From positions 1 through 20,173 of the forward strand of contig JAZRTK010000035.1 of NCBI GenBank assembly GCA_045651985.1: a stretch of DNA of 20,173 nucleotides. The letters run 5' to 3'. Position 1 is the first letter of the stretch, and every line of letters starts with the position of its first letter. Shown in pieces: positions 1 through 8,599 of this stretch. Under the pieces are notes generated by a model that was not told the DNA's origin, ran no database searches, and worked only from the letters and a program-made list of their open reading frames with translations. Both the position numbers and the translations under genes were made by a program. Origin of the DNA: SIG710 sp045651985 (GTDB lineage Bacteria > Bacillota > Clostridia > Oscillospirales > CAG-272).

Positions 1-2315
1 GGATCGTTTCTGTAAAGCTCCATTACCTTCTGGTGGGTCGAGCGGTAGGACTCAAAGTCAGCCAGACACATGAAGGGGTCAGCCACGCCGTGGCCCGAAA
101 GCAGATAGCTTCCGATGTTGGCAAATGACTGTCCGTCAAATCCTACGTTTAAGCAGTCGATGACCTTTTGCAGTCTGGGGTTGTTCGCATAGTAAACGGC
201 AGAGTGATAGCCGTTTGTCCACAGCTCCTCCACCTCGTTCTTGTTGAGACCGAAAATGAACATATTTTCCTCGCCCGTTGCCGCCTGCATCTCGACGTTT
301 GCACCGTCAAGAGTGCCAAGGGTCAGAGCGCCGTTTATCATGAGCTTCATGCAGCCCGTACCGCTTGCTTCCTTACCCGCAAGGGAGATCTGCTCGGAGA
401 CCTCGGCGGCGGGGATCAGGCATTCTGCCATGCTGACGTTGTAGTCCTCCATGAAGATTACGTTCAGCTTTTCACGCAAGACAGGATTTTTTTCGATATC
501 CCGTCCGATATAGAACAGCAGACGGATTATCTCTTTTGCCATAGCGTAGCCGGGGGCTGCCTTTGCGCCGAAGATAAAGGTTACGGGTGTGATGTCAAGA
601 TTGGGATTTTCTTTGAGTGCCGCGTAGAGATTTATAATGTTTAATGCGTTGAGAAGCTGGCGCTTGTACTCGTGCAGACGCTTGATCTGAACGTCAAAGA
701 CGGTGTTGGGGTCGATCTTCTTGCCCGTCTTTTTAAAGACGTAGTTGGCAAAATCCACCTTGTTTGCGTGCTTGATGTCTGCAAGCTTGGTAAGCACCGT
801 CTTATCATCTGCAAACTTTCTAAGATCTGACAGCTGCTCGGGGTCGTGGCGATAGCCGTCGCCGATGCAGTTCTCAATGAGAGAAGCAAGACGGGGATTG
901 GAATAGCAAAGCCAGCGGCGGTGCGCTATGCCGTTTGTCACGTTGGTAAACTTGTCGGGGTACATACGGTGGAAATCCTTGAAGACCGTGTCAACCAGAA
1001 TATCCGAGTGGAGCTTTGAAACTCCGTTTACCGTGTGAGAAGCGATGACTGACAGATTTGCCATTCTTACGCGATTGTTTGCGATAACTGCCATGGAGGA
1101 GATCCTGTCCCAGTTGCCGGGGAACTTTTCCCAAGCCTCGCGGCAGAATCTTTCGTTTATCTCTCGGACGATAGTGTGGATTCTGGGCAGACGGAGACGG
1201 AAAAGTCCCTCGTCCCAAGTCTCAAGTGCCTCGGGCATTACCGTGTGGTTGGTGTAAGAAACGGTTCTGGTCACGATGCTCCACGCGTCGTCCCATCCCA
1301 GCATATATTCGTCTATCAGAATTCGCATAAGCTCGGGTATGCAGAGAGCGGGGTGGGTGTCGTTTATGTGGATAGACACCTTGTCTGGCAGATTGTCGAT
1401 TCTGCCGTAGACCGCCATATGGTCGCGGATAATGCTCTGAACGGAGGCGGAAACAAGGAAATACTGCTGAGTAAGTCTCAGGAGCTTTCCTTCCATGTGA
1501 TTATCGGAGGGGTAGAGTACCTTTGAAATAGTTTCAGCCTTGGTGCTTTCCTCCAGTGCCTTGGTGTACTGTCCCTGTGTGAAGAGACCCATGTTGAAGT
1601 TTTGAATGTCTCTTGCCTTCCACAGGCGGAGCAGGCTGACAGCTTTACTGTCAGCACCGGATACCATCATGTCGTAGGGAACGGCTTCCACTTCTTCTGC
1701 GTTCTCGTAAATTATCTCGCAGTGTCCGTTTTCTCTCCACTCCTCGCGGACGTTGCCGCCGAAGCGGACGTGGAAGATCCTGTCTGTTCTGGGGACTAGC
1801 CAGCATTCGCCGCCGGGGAGCCAGATGTCGGGCAGCTCAAGCTGCATACCGTCGACGATCATCTGCTTGAAGAGACCGTATTCGTAGCAGATAGAGAATC
1901 CCGTTGCGGGGTAGTCGAGGGACGAGAGGGAGTCCATAAAGCAAGCCGCCAGGCGGCCAAGACCGCCGTTACCAAGACCTGCGTCGGGCTCACACTCGTA
2001 AAGCTCCTCAAGAGAGAATCCCAGTTTGTTGAGGGCATTTTCGTATTCTTCTGTCAGCCCTAAGTTGTGCAGACTGGTTTTGAGAGAACGTCCCATAAGA
2101 AATTCCATGCACATATAGTAGACGCGCTTCTCGCCTTTTCTGTTGACTTCCTTTTTGAAGTCGTTTCTCTTGGCTGACAGAATGTCCTTTACTGTAAGCG
2201 CGACAGACTTGTAGACCTGTTCTCTTGTTGCGTCGGCGGCAGATGCGCCAAAGTATCTTGAAAGTTTGCTTTCGATGCCGTAACCGATCTCTTCGGCCTT
2301 GGGTGAGTAGTTCAT
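1..2315 (-). CDS. glgP: Glycogen phosphorylase, 3' end cut by the window edge
   Basis: Cytosolic PLP enzyme that releases glucose-1-phosphate from the non-reducing ends of glycogen. The reading frame is open from the ATG at 2315 to the left edge, giving 771 residues; the family is usually about 800-820, so only the last 30-50 residues are missing. Visible landmarks are the GLGNGGLGRLAACF glycine-rich segment near residues 110-125, INDTHPAL near 320, VTNGIAHRRWL near 455, and the PLP-site block EASGTGCMKLMINGALTLGT, in which Lys657 should carry the cofactor. Cys replaces the Asn of the classic GTGNMK motif, a change I believe is common in clostridial homologues. The start is supported by an AAAGGAT ribosome binding site at 2326-2332. 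It is the last gene of the glycogen operon, 54 bp behind glgA, with a hairpin in that gap. Confidence 0.97.
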   Translation of the reverse strand, partial: MNYSPKAEEIGYGIESKLSRYFGASAADATREQVYKSVALTVKDILSAKRNDFKKEVNRKGEKRVYYMCMEFLMGRSLKTSLHNLGLTEEYENALNKLGFSLEELYECEPDAGLGNGGLGRLAACFMDSLSSLDYPATGFSICYEYGLFKQMIVDGMQLELPDIWLPGGECWLVPRTDRIFHVRFGGNVREEWRENGHCEIIYENAEEVEAVPYDMMVSGADSKAVSLLRLWKARDIQNFNMGLFTQGQYTKALEESTKAETISKVLYPSDNHMEGKLLRLTQQYFLVSASVQSIIRDHMAVYGRIDNLPDKVSIHINDTHPALCIPELMRILIDEYMLGWDDAWSIVTRTVSYTNHTVMPEALETWDEGLFRLRLPRIHTIVREINERFCREAWEKFPGNWDRISSMAVIANNRVRMANLSVIASHTVNGVSKLHSDILVDTVFKDFHRMYPDKFTNVTNGIAHRRWLCYSNPRLASLIENCIGDGYRHDPEQLSDLRKFADDKTVLTKLADIKHANKVDFANYVFKKTGKKIDPNTVFDVQIKRLHEYKRQLLNALNIINLYAALKENPNLDITPVTFIFGAKAAPGYAMAKEIIRLLFYIGRDIEKNPVLREKLNVIFMEDYNVSMAECLIPAAEVSEQISLAGKEASGTGCMKLMINGALTLGTLDGANVEMQAATGEENMFIFGLNKNEVEELWTNGYHSAVYYANNPRLQKVIDCLNVGFDGQSFANIGSYLLSGHGVADPFMCLADFESYRSTHQKVMELYRND

Positions 2316-2344
2316 TTTATTGGTTATCCTTTCGATGTGAGTAT

Positions 2345-2361
2345 GCATGGCAACGCCATGC
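2345..2361 (-). other. Perfect 7-bp hairpin in the glgA-glgP gap
   Basis: GCATGGC-AAC-GCCATGC is a perfect inverted repeat with a 3-nt loop (the loop reads GTT in the transcript). It lies between the glgA stop and the glgP ribosome binding site. No T-run follows in the direction of transcription, so it does not look like an intrinsic terminator. It may be an mRNA-stability or processing element that sets glgP levels relative to the upstream genes; that role is inference. Confidence 0.55.
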
Positions 2362-2369
2362 GGTGTGTT

Positions 2370-3806
2370 TTAGTTGTAGTAAAGCTCCAGATATTTTTCT
2401 GCGGAGGTCTCCCATGAGAAGTCCGTTTCCATTATCTTCTTTACAAGTGCTTTTCTCTTGTCCTGTTCGTGGTAGAGGGTGAGGGCAGCGTAAATTCTGT
2501 CAAGAAGCTCGGAGCTGTTGTAGTTTGCAAAGGTAAATCCGTTTCCGCGGATCTTATCGCCGTCAAGCCAGTAGCCGTGAATGGAATCTCGAAGACCGCC
2601 CGTTTCACGCGTTACGGGTATTGCACCGTATCTGGAGGCTATCATCTGAGCAAGACCGCAGGGCTCGCTCTTGGACGGCATTACGAATATGTCGGCGGAA
2701 GCATATATCCGCTTTGACAGATCGCGGTCGTACATTATCATTGAGCGCACCTTTTGGGGGAAAGAGTTTTCAAGATTCCTGAAAAATCCCTCGTATTCGG
2801 GCGTGCCCTTGCCCAAAACTATGAGCTGGATATCGCCCTCTGCCACTAAACGGTAGGCGATCTCGGCAATAAGGTCGATGCCCTTGTGAGCGGCAAGTCT
2901 TGAAACTATCGCCACAATTGGAATGTTCTTATCCTCGGGGAGTGCAAGCTCGCGCTGGAGCGCAAGCTTGTTTTCGTACTTGTCGCCGATGCGCTTTGAG
3001 GTAAAGGTCTTTGCAATTTTTTTGTCCTTGGCGGGGTTGTAGTAATCGTAGTCGATGCCGTTCAGAATACCGCTTAATTTGTAGGTGTTCTGGCGGAGAA
3101 TAGGGTCGAGTCCCCAGGAATAGTAGGGCTGGAGTATTTCTTGAGCGTAGGTGGGGCTGACGGTCGTTACTTTATCGGCACAGACGATAGCGCCCTTCAT
3201 TAAGTTTATGCAGTTTCCGTACTCGACGATGTTGTGCTGGAGAGTTCCAAGATTAAAGACATCGCCCAAAATGGAGAAATCATACTGACCCTGATACTCT
3301 ATATTGTGTATCGTAAAGATGCCATTAATACGGCGGTAGCGCTCGTCGGAGGCGTAGATCGTCTTCAAATAGATTATCGAGAGCGCGGTCTGCCAATCGT
3401 GGGCGTGTAAAATGTCAGGGAAGAAGTCGATGCACTGGAGCATGGAGAGGACGGCGGTGCAGAAGTAAGCAAACCGCTCTCCGTCGTCGTAGCAGCCGTA
3501 GCAGGAATCGCGCTTGAAATAGTATTCGTTGTCGATAAAATAATAGGTTACGTTGTTCTTTTCAAGGCTCATGACGCGGCAGTATAGATATCTCCAGGAA
3601 AGGCTTACGTTAAAAACGTACTCCTCTGTCATCTTCTCACGCCATTCGGGGCCTATTGAGGCGTAAAGAGGCATAACGACGCGGACATCCACATCGTCGC
3701 CACCCTTTTTCTTTATAGCCGCGGGGAGAGAGCCGATAACGTCGCCAAGACCGCCCGTTGCGGCAAAGGGCATAGCCTCGGATGCTACAAAGAGAATCTT
3801 TTTCAT
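2370..3806 (-). CDS. glgA: Glycogen synthase (ADP-glucose type, GT5)
   Basis: Transfers glucose from ADP-glucose to the growing alpha-1,4-glucan in the cytosol. The 478 residues match the family's usual length. The GT5 N-terminal domain opens with KILFVASEAMPFAATGGLGD, and the C-terminal GT-B domain carries EPCGLAQMIASRYGAIPVTR followed by ETGGLRDSI, with Glu381 as the conserved active-site glutamate. The synthase loop usually reads KTGGL with a nucleotide-binding Lys; here it is ATGGL with Ala16. The start is supported by GAAAGGAA just upstream. It sits 27 bp after glgD and 54 bp before glgP in the glycogen operon. A starch synthase label would mean the same activity. Family assignment is secure; the effect of the Ala16 change is unknown. 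Confidence 0.97.
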   Translation of the reverse strand: MKKILFVASEAMPFAATGGLGDVIGSLPAAIKKKGGDDVDVRVVMPLYASIGPEWREKMTEEYVFNVSLSWRYLYCRVMSLEKNNVTYYFIDNEYYFKRDSCYGCYDDGERFAYFCTAVLSMLQCIDFFPDILHAHDWQTALSIIYLKTIYASDERYRRINGIFTIHNIEYQGQYDFSILGDVFNLGTLQHNIVEYGNCINLMKGAIVCADKVTTVSPTYAQEILQPYYSWGLDPILRQNTYKLSGILNGIDYDYYNPAKDKKIAKTFTSKRIGDKYENKLALQRELALPEDKNIPIVAIVSRLAAHKGIDLIAEIAYRLVAEGDIQLIVLGKGTPEYEGFFRNLENSFPQKVRSMIMYDRDLSKRIYASADIFVMPSKSEPCGLAQMIASRYGAIPVTRETGGLRDSIHGYWLDGDKIRGNGFTFANYNSSELLDRIYAALTLYHEQDKRKALVKKIMETDFSWETSAEKYLELYYN

Positions 3807-3833
3807 TTTTCAGATTCCTTTCGTTTTATTTTC

Positions 3834-4970
3834 TTAGATAGACTTGCCCTTGCTGATAAAGAAGGGCATAGACTCGTGTCCCGAGAGGGTGCGGTCGTCC
3901 TTGATAAGAACGTTCTTGTCTGATACCACGCAGCTAAGCTCCGTGTTTTCGCCCACGACCGTGTCCTGCATTAGAATGCAGTTGCGCACGACCGAGCCGC
4001 GACCTATTTTAACGCCACGGAAGATAATGGAATTTTCCACCGTTCCGTCGATCGTGCAGCCGTCCGCGATAAGGGAGTTTACTACCTTTGCGTTACTTGT
4101 GTATCTTGTGGGGGCGGAGTTTCTTACCTTGGTGTAAACGGGACGGTTTTCCGCACCGAAAATAGATTTGCGTACGTCGGAGTCAAGGAGCTTCATGTTT
4201 GCCGCGAAATAATCGGGCAGGGAGCTGATCTGATCAAAATAACCGTCGTATTCGTATGCGAAGAAGTTTGCGCGGAACATATTTCTGTCTATCAGATCGT
4301 TGTAGGAGCCGCTGATACCGTGAGCCAATGCATCTTCGATCATGAAGATAAGATAAGCGCGGTTGAAAATGATAATGTTCGTGCTTACGTTCTGTATGCC
4401 CGACGTTCTTGCGTTGGCAGTTATCACCTCGGTGATGCGGCCCTCGTCGTTTATCGTGATGATACCGCTTCTTTGACGGATCTCTGTCTCATCAACGTTT
4501 ATCTTCTTTGTGACGATAGTCATGTCCGCGCCCTTTTCCTCGTGGAAGTGAAGAACGTCGGCAAGATTGATGTTGATGATAGAATCGCAGTCGGATAAGA
4601 CAACGTAGTCCTCGTTTGAGCGGTCAAGGAAGTGCAGAGCACCCGCGAGCGCCTCAACTCTTGACGTATAGAGCTTGTTTGCCGCCGCGCTGTCAAAACT
4701 GGTGATATAAGGGGGAAGGATCTTGATACCGCCCGAACGGCGTGCCAGATCCCAGTCCTTTCCCGTTCCGATGTGGTCGAGAAGCGACTGATAATTGTTG
4801 TGGGTGATAACGCCCACCTTGGTTATTCCCGAGTTTACCATGTTGGAGAGAACGAAGTCGATAAGTCTGTAACGACCACCAATAGGAGCGGACGCCATTG
4901 TGCGCATACGGGTGAGTTCGGGGATGTTCTGATCGTGTATGTTAGAAAATACGAGACCGAGTGATGTCAT
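3834..4970 (-). CDS. glgD: GlgD, non-catalytic partner subunit of ADP-glucose pyrophosphorylase
   Basis: Paralogue of GlgC (378 aa) that in Firmicutes assembles with GlgC and raises its activity. It keeps the nucleotidyltransferase fold signature (IGGRYRLIDFVLSNMVNSGI at residues 30-50) and a C-terminal left-handed beta-helix with hexapeptide-like repeats (roughly 290-355, e.g. SLIADGCTIDGTVENSIIFR). The N-terminal GGxGxRL nucleotide loop is absent: the region reads FSNIHDQNIPELTRMRTM. The SGDHIYKMDY metal block of GlgC is replaced by SDCDSI. It therefore probably lacks catalysis by itself. A strong GGAGGTGG ribosome binding site at 4977-4984 starts 2 bp past the glgC stop, and only 16 bp separate the genes, so the two subunits are likely made together. 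Confidence 0.95.
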   Translation of the reverse strand: MTSLGLVFSNIHDQNIPELTRMRTMASAPIGGRYRLIDFVLSNMVNSGITKVGVITHNNYQSLLDHIGTGKDWDLARRSGGIKILPPYITSFDSAAANKLYTSRVEALAGALHFLDRSNEDYVVLSDCDSIININLADVLHFHEEKGADMTIVTKKINVDETEIRQRSGIITINDEGRITEVITANARTSGIQNVSTNIIIFNRAYLIFMIEDALAHGISGSYNDLIDRNMFRANFFAYEYDGYFDQISSLPDYFAANMKLLDSDVRKSIFGAENRPVYTKVRNSAPTRYTSNAKVVNSLIADGCTIDGTVENSIIFRGVKIGRGSVVRNCILMQDTVVGENTELSCVVSDKNVLIKDDRTLSGHESMPFFISKGKSI

Positions 4971-4986
4971 TTTGCGCCACCTCCAA

Positions 4987-6171
4987 TCAATATTCGTAGA
5001 TCATTTCGCCGTCGGCAATAACGGCGCCGTCGGGAATGGAATTTCCTTGTCCCACGACGGTGATCTTTGTGTCATCAGCTTTTGCTTTTCCGATAACAGC
5101 GTCTGCTCCGACCTTGACGTTTTCATCAAGAATGGAATATTCAACCACGGCGCCTTCGCCCACTACGCTTCCGTACATAATGACGCTGTCGCGCACTATA
5201 GCGCCCGGCAGGATCTTTGCACCTGCATAAACTACGCTGTTTTCAACGGTTCCGTAAATTTCGCTGCCCTCGGAGATAATGCTGTTTTCAATTCGGCTGT
5301 CGCCTCCGATGTACTGAGGAGCCTTTGCATAGTGACGGGCAAAAATTCTCCAGCCCTCGTCGCCCAAATTAAAGGCAGGCTTGTCACCCAGAAGGTCCAT
5401 GTTGGCCTCCCATAAGCTCTGGATAGTTCCCACGTCTTTCCAGTATCCGTCAAACTGATAAGCAAAGAGCTTTTCGCCCGCAGCCAGCATATTGGGGATA
5501 ATATTCTTTCCGAAGTCGTTTGCGGACTCGGGATCGTTGTTGTCGGCGATAAGATAGGATTCCAGCTTCTTCTTTGAGAAGATGTAGATGCCCATTGATG
5601 CGAGCGTGCTGTCGGGGTTTGCGGGCTTTTCGGTGAACTTGTAGATGGAACCGTCCTCGTTTGCACTCATGATGCCGAAACGGCTCGCTTCTTCAAGCGT
5701 TACGTTCAGAACCGCGATAGTGCAGTCCGCGCCCTTTTTGATGTGAGCGTTGAGCATAGCCGCGTAATCCATTTTGTAGATGTGGTCTCCCGACAGAATA
5801 AGGACGTAATCGGGGTCGTAGCGGTTGATGAACTCAAGATTCTGATATATAGCGTTTGCCGTACCCTTGTACCAGTCGGCGCTCTTGTTACCTTGGTAGG
5901 GGGACAGAATAGAAACTCCGCCGAACGCGCGGTCAAGGTCCCAAGGGAGACCGTTGCCGATGTACTCGTTTAACACCAGGGGCTGATACTGAGTCAAAAC
6001 GCCCACGGTGTCGATGCCGGAGTTGATGCAGTTGGATAAGGGAAAGTCGATGATGCGGTACTTGCCGCCAAAGGAAACTGCGGGCTTTGCTGTTTTTTGC
6101 GTAAGTGCGTAAAGTCGGCTGCCCTGGCCGCCCGCTAAAAGCATGGCGATGCACTTCTTCTTCTTGAACAC
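4987..6171 (-). CDS. glgC: Glucose-1-phosphate adenylyltransferase, catalytic subunit
   Basis: Makes ADP-glucose and pyrophosphate from ATP and glucose-1-phosphate, the committed step of bacterial glycogen synthesis. The 394 residues carry the full catalytic signature: LAGGQGSRL at 12-20 with the following TAKPAV segment, GTANAIYQN near 103-111, SGDHIYKMDY at 127-136 for metal binding, FTEKP for the sugar phosphate, and YWKDVGTI. A C-terminal beta-helix follows. The start codon is GTG at 6169-6171, chosen because it lies 7 nt from a perfect AGGAGG at 6179-6184 and gives the expected N-terminus directly before the nucleotide loop. It is 39 bp after glgB and 16 bp before glgD, its likely heteromeric partner. 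Confidence 0.97.
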   Translation of the reverse strand: MFKKKKCIAMLLAGGQGSRLYALTQKTAKPAVSFGGKYRIIDFPLSNCINSGIDTVGVLTQYQPLVLNEYIGNGLPWDLDRAFGGVSILSPYQGNKSADWYKGTANAIYQNLEFINRYDPDYVLILSGDHIYKMDYAAMLNAHIKKGADCTIAVLNVTLEEASRFGIMSANEDGSIYKFTEKPANPDSTLASMGIYIFSKKKLESYLIADNNDPESANDFGKNIIPNMLAAGEKLFAYQFDGYWKDVGTIQSLWEANMDLLGDKPAFNLGDEGWRIFARHYAKAPQYIGGDSRIENSIISEGSEIYGTVENSVVYAGAKILPGAIVRDSVIMYGSVVGEGAVVEYSILDENVKVGADAVIGKAKADDTKITVVGQGNSIPDGAVIADGEMIYEY

Positions 6172-6184
6172 GAGATTTCCTCCT
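6169..6184 (-). promoter_or_regulatory. glgC ribosome binding site and GTG start
   Basis: CCTCCT at 6179-6184 on the plus strand reads AGGAGG in the transcript, 7 nt ahead of the GTG at 6169-6171. This fixes a non-ATG start for glgC. Confidence 0.85.
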
Positions 6185-6210
6185 ATATAAAAATTTTAAA
6201 TTGACCTGAG

Positions 6211-8106
6211 TTATTTTTTCGCTTCTCTTTTAAGCACTACGGCAGAGAGCGGGGGGAGCTTTATTTCAATAGCATTTTCTTGACCATGCTGACGGTATCC
6301 GTCACATTCAAAGGTGCTTACTTGACCGTTGGTGATCCCGCTGCCGCCGAATCTTTCTTCGTCGGAATTAAGGATCTCGGTATAAATACCCTTTTCGGAA
6401 ACGCCAAGATGATAACGGCTTCTTTCAACGGGAGTTAGGTTGAGCACGAAGATAAGCTCGTCTCCGTTCTTTGCGATTCTTGCAAAGGACAAAACGCTTT
6501 CGCTTGCGTTGTCAACGTCTATCCACCGAAATCCCTCCCAGGAATCGTCCCGCTCCCAAAGCTCGGGGGAGCGCAGGTACAGGTGGTTGAGTTCAGATAC
6601 GTAAGACTGGAATTTCGCGTGCATATCGTAGTCGAGCAGGAACCACTCGCATTGAGATTTTTCATTCCACTCGGTAAACTGACCTATCTCGCTGCCCATG
6701 AAGGTCAGCTTTTTTCCGGGGTGACCTATAATATAAGCCATGAACGCTCTCGCTCCCGCAAATTTTTGCTCGTAGGTGCCCGGCATCTTGTCAAGGAAGG
6801 ACTTTTTGCCGTGGACCACCTCGTCGTGGGAAATGGGGAGGACGTAGCGCTCGCTGTAAGCGTACATCATGGAAAAGGTTATCTTTGAATGGTTGTGCTG
6901 TCTGAAATAGGGGTCCATTGAGGCGTAGGTCAGTGTATCGTTCATCCAGCCCATGTTCCATTTTAGATTGAAGCCAAGACCGTCCCCGTCGTCCATTTTT
7001 GTGACGTTTTGCCATGCGGTGGACTCTTCGGCGATCATGAGGGCGTCGGGAAATTCTTTACTTATATATGAATTTAGCATTCTGAAAAATGCTATGGCTT
7101 CCAGGCACTTGTTGTCTCCCCGTGAGCTTGGGAACCACTCTCCCGGCTTTTTGTCATAGTCAAGGTATAGCATGGACGCCACCGCGTCAACTCTGAGACC
7201 GTCGGCGTGGTATTTGCGGAGCCAGAAGTCTGCGTTTGAGATGAGGAAACATTCCACCTCGTTGCGTCCTACGTCAAATCGGCGTGTGCCCCAGCTCTTG
7301 TGCTCTTTTTTGTCCCAACCCTGATACTCGTAGGTAGGGGTGCCGTCGAACTCGTAAAGTCCGTGAGCGTCCTTTGGAAAGTGGGCGGGTACCCAGTCAA
7401 GGATAACGCCGATTCCCGCGCAGTGAAGGGAATCTATGAGATGCATAAAATCTTTGGGTGTGCCCAGACGAGAGGTGGGCGCGTAATATGAACAGACTTG
7501 ATAGCCCCAGGAGCCGTCAAACGGGTGTTCCATTACAGGCATCATCTCAACATGGGTGTAACCCATTTGCTTTACGTATGCGGGAAGCTCGTCGGCAAGC
7601 TCGCGGTAGGTCAGGGGATAGCCGTCATCTCGTTTCTTCCAGGAGAGCAGGTGAAGCTCGTAGATATTCATAGGCTCGGAATAGAAATCGTTCGCTTTTG
7701 CACGGCGATTCTTCATCCAACCGCAGTCCTGCCAGTCGTAGCCCTCAATATCGTAAAACTTGGATGCCGTGTCGGGCGGGGTCTCGGTGTGGAATGCGTA
7801 AGGGTCTGCCTTAAAATATTCCCTTTCGCCGTTTATTATTTTGTACTTGTAGACAGAATAATCGCCGAAAACCGAGCCGTCCAAGGAGACCTCCCAAAGA
7901 CCGTTTTCGCTTATTCTGCTCATGGGTGTTTCGTCAGTCCAACCGTTGAAATCTCCTGCAAGATATACTTTGTCTGCGTTTGGCGCCCAAGTGCGGAAAA
8001 CGACCTTGCCGCCCTCTCTGTGTGCGCCTAAATATTCGTATGCCTTGTAGTTGGTGCCTTGGTGGAACAGATAGGGAGCAAGATTGTTTTGTTTGCCTGT
8101 TTCCAT
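6211..8106 (-). CDS. glgB: 1,4-alpha-glucan branching enzyme (GH13)
   Basis: Cuts alpha-1,4 chains and re-attaches them as alpha-1,6 branches in glycogen. The 631 residues comprise an N-terminal CBM48/early-set domain (about 25-110, with VVFRTWAPNADKVYLAGDFN), a GH13 barrel (about 150-500) and a C-terminal beta-domain. Catalytic motifs are seen: VILDWVPAHF (region I), GLRVDAVASM with nucleophile Asp307, LMIAEEST with acid/base Glu360, and LPISHDEVVHG with Asp428. The length fits the shorter branching enzymes that lack the extra N-terminal domain of E. coli GlgB. The start ATG at 8106 has an AAAGGACA ribosome binding site and lies about 40 nt from the predicted transcription start. It is the first gene of the glycogen operon and faces away from the DUF3006-plsY operon. 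Confidence 0.97.
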   Translation of the reverse strand: METGKQNNLAPYLFHQGTNYKAYEYLGAHREGGKVVFRTWAPNADKVYLAGDFNGWTDETPMSRISENGLWEVSLDGSVFGDYSVYKYKIINGEREYFKADPYAFHTETPPDTASKFYDIEGYDWQDCGWMKNRRAKANDFYSEPMNIYELHLLSWKKRDDGYPLTYRELADELPAYVKQMGYTHVEMMPVMEHPFDGSWGYQVCSYYAPTSRLGTPKDFMHLIDSLHCAGIGVILDWVPAHFPKDAHGLYEFDGTPTYEYQGWDKKEHKSWGTRRFDVGRNEVECFLISNADFWLRKYHADGLRVDAVASMLYLDYDKKPGEWFPSSRGDNKCLEAIAFFRMLNSYISKEFPDALMIAEESTAWQNVTKMDDGDGLGFNLKWNMGWMNDTLTYASMDPYFRQHNHSKITFSMMYAYSERYVLPISHDEVVHGKKSFLDKMPGTYEQKFAGARAFMAYIIGHPGKKLTFMGSEIGQFTEWNEKSQCEWFLLDYDMHAKFQSYVSELNHLYLRSPELWERDDSWEGFRWIDVDNASESVLSFARIAKNGDELIFVLNLTPVERSRYHLGVSEKGIYTEILNSDEERFGGSGITNGQVSTFECDGYRQHGQENAIEIKLPPLSAVVLKREAKK

Positions 8107-8153
8107 AAACTGTCCTTTCGGGGTCCGAGCCCAATACTTTTATATCTCTATTT

Positions 8154-8182
8154 ATTATACACTACTTTAAGTAAAAATTCAA
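8154..8182 (-). promoter_or_regulatory. Sigma-A type promoter of the glgBCDAP operon
   Basis: On the minus strand, TTGAAT (8177-8182) and TATAAT (8154-8159) are separated by exactly 17 bp. Transcription would start near 8147, leaving a leader of about 41 nt before glgB. The spacer contains the palindrome TACTT-T-AAGTA (8163-8173), a possible repressor site. Confidence 0.8.
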
Positions 8183-8272
8183 GAGATTTGGCAGAAATTC
8201 ATCGCGCGCGCCGCTGAAATATTTTTCCTTGGCAAAAAATGAGAAAAGTTTTAGAGAAAATCGTCATACTGC

Positions 8273-8301
8273 TTGAATTTTGCCTTTAACTGTGGTACAA
8301 T
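8273..8301 (+). promoter_or_regulatory. Sigma-A type promoter of the DUF3006-plsY-folC operon
   Basis: TTGAAT (8273-8278) and TACAAT (8296-8301) are spaced by 17 bp. The expected start is near 8308, giving a 35-nt leader, with GAAAGGA (8327-8333) as the ribosome binding site for the ATG at 8343. Confidence 0.78.
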
Positions 8302-8342
8302 TTATAAGATAATCACTCCAAAACACGAAAGGACGGCGTAAA

Positions 8343-8597
8343 ATGAGAAAGGAATACACCCTTGATCGTATCGAAGGGGATATAGCCGTCTGCATTTTTC
8401 GGCAGGACGGTGTAGCCGAGGAATTTCCCGCTGATCGGATCTTGGAGGCGGGCATACCCGAGGGCGGAATTTTTACCGCAGATATTAAAGAAAACGAAAT
8501 CCTAAATATAGAATATCTGGCGCAGGAAACGGAAAAGGTAAAGGGCGAAGCCCGCCGCCGACTTTCGGCGCTGTTCAACAGAAGAAAGGGAAATTAA
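8343..8597 (+). CDS. DUF3006-type small protein
   Basis: An 84-residue soluble protein of unknown function. The N-terminal part (YTLDRIEGDIAVCIFRQDG, then FPADRILEAGIPEGGIF) follows the pattern of the DUF3006 family: a short beta-rich domain with an 'I-D-R-x-E-G-x-x-A-V' opening and an 'L-P-x-G-x-x-E-G-D' turn. The C-terminus is a charged helix (about residues 58-84). No signal peptide or membrane segment is seen. A clear promoter and GAAAGGA site support the start, and the gene ends 2 bp before plsY, so the two are surely cotranscribed. Family assignment is by pattern memory, without a profile search. Confidence 0.8.
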   Translation: MRKEYTLDRIEGDIAVCIFRQDGVAEEFPADRILEAGIPEGGIFTADIKENEILNIEYLAQETEKVKGEARRRLSALFNRRKGN

Positions 8598-8599
8598 GA

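Larger units (their letters stand above)
8107..8342. other. Divergent intergenic region between glgB and the DUF3006 gene
   Basis: A 236-bp AT-rich gap holds two outward-facing promoters. Between them lie a short CGCGCGCGCC tract (8203-8212) and two TTGGCA copies (8188-8193 and 8229-8234, 41 bp apart). I see no open frame with a ribosome binding site, no riboswitch fold and no convincing catabolite-repression (cre) box here. Confidence 0.7.

Noticed and set aside
168..644. 158-codon open frame on the plus strand
   Set aside because: Antisense to the glgP PLP-binding region; the minus-strand reading matches the phosphorylase family throughout.
2345..2361. Hairpin between glgA and glgP read as an intrinsic terminator
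   Set aside because: No T-run follows on either side in the transcribed direction, so it is kept only as a possible processing or stability element.
7498..8031. 177-codon open frame on the plus strand
   Set aside because: Antisense to the GH13 and CBM48 parts of glgB, which are intact on the minus strand.
8183..8272. A catabolite-repression (cre) site between the divergent promoters
   Set aside because: I searched by eye for the TGNAANCGNTNNCA pattern and found no match close enough to report.
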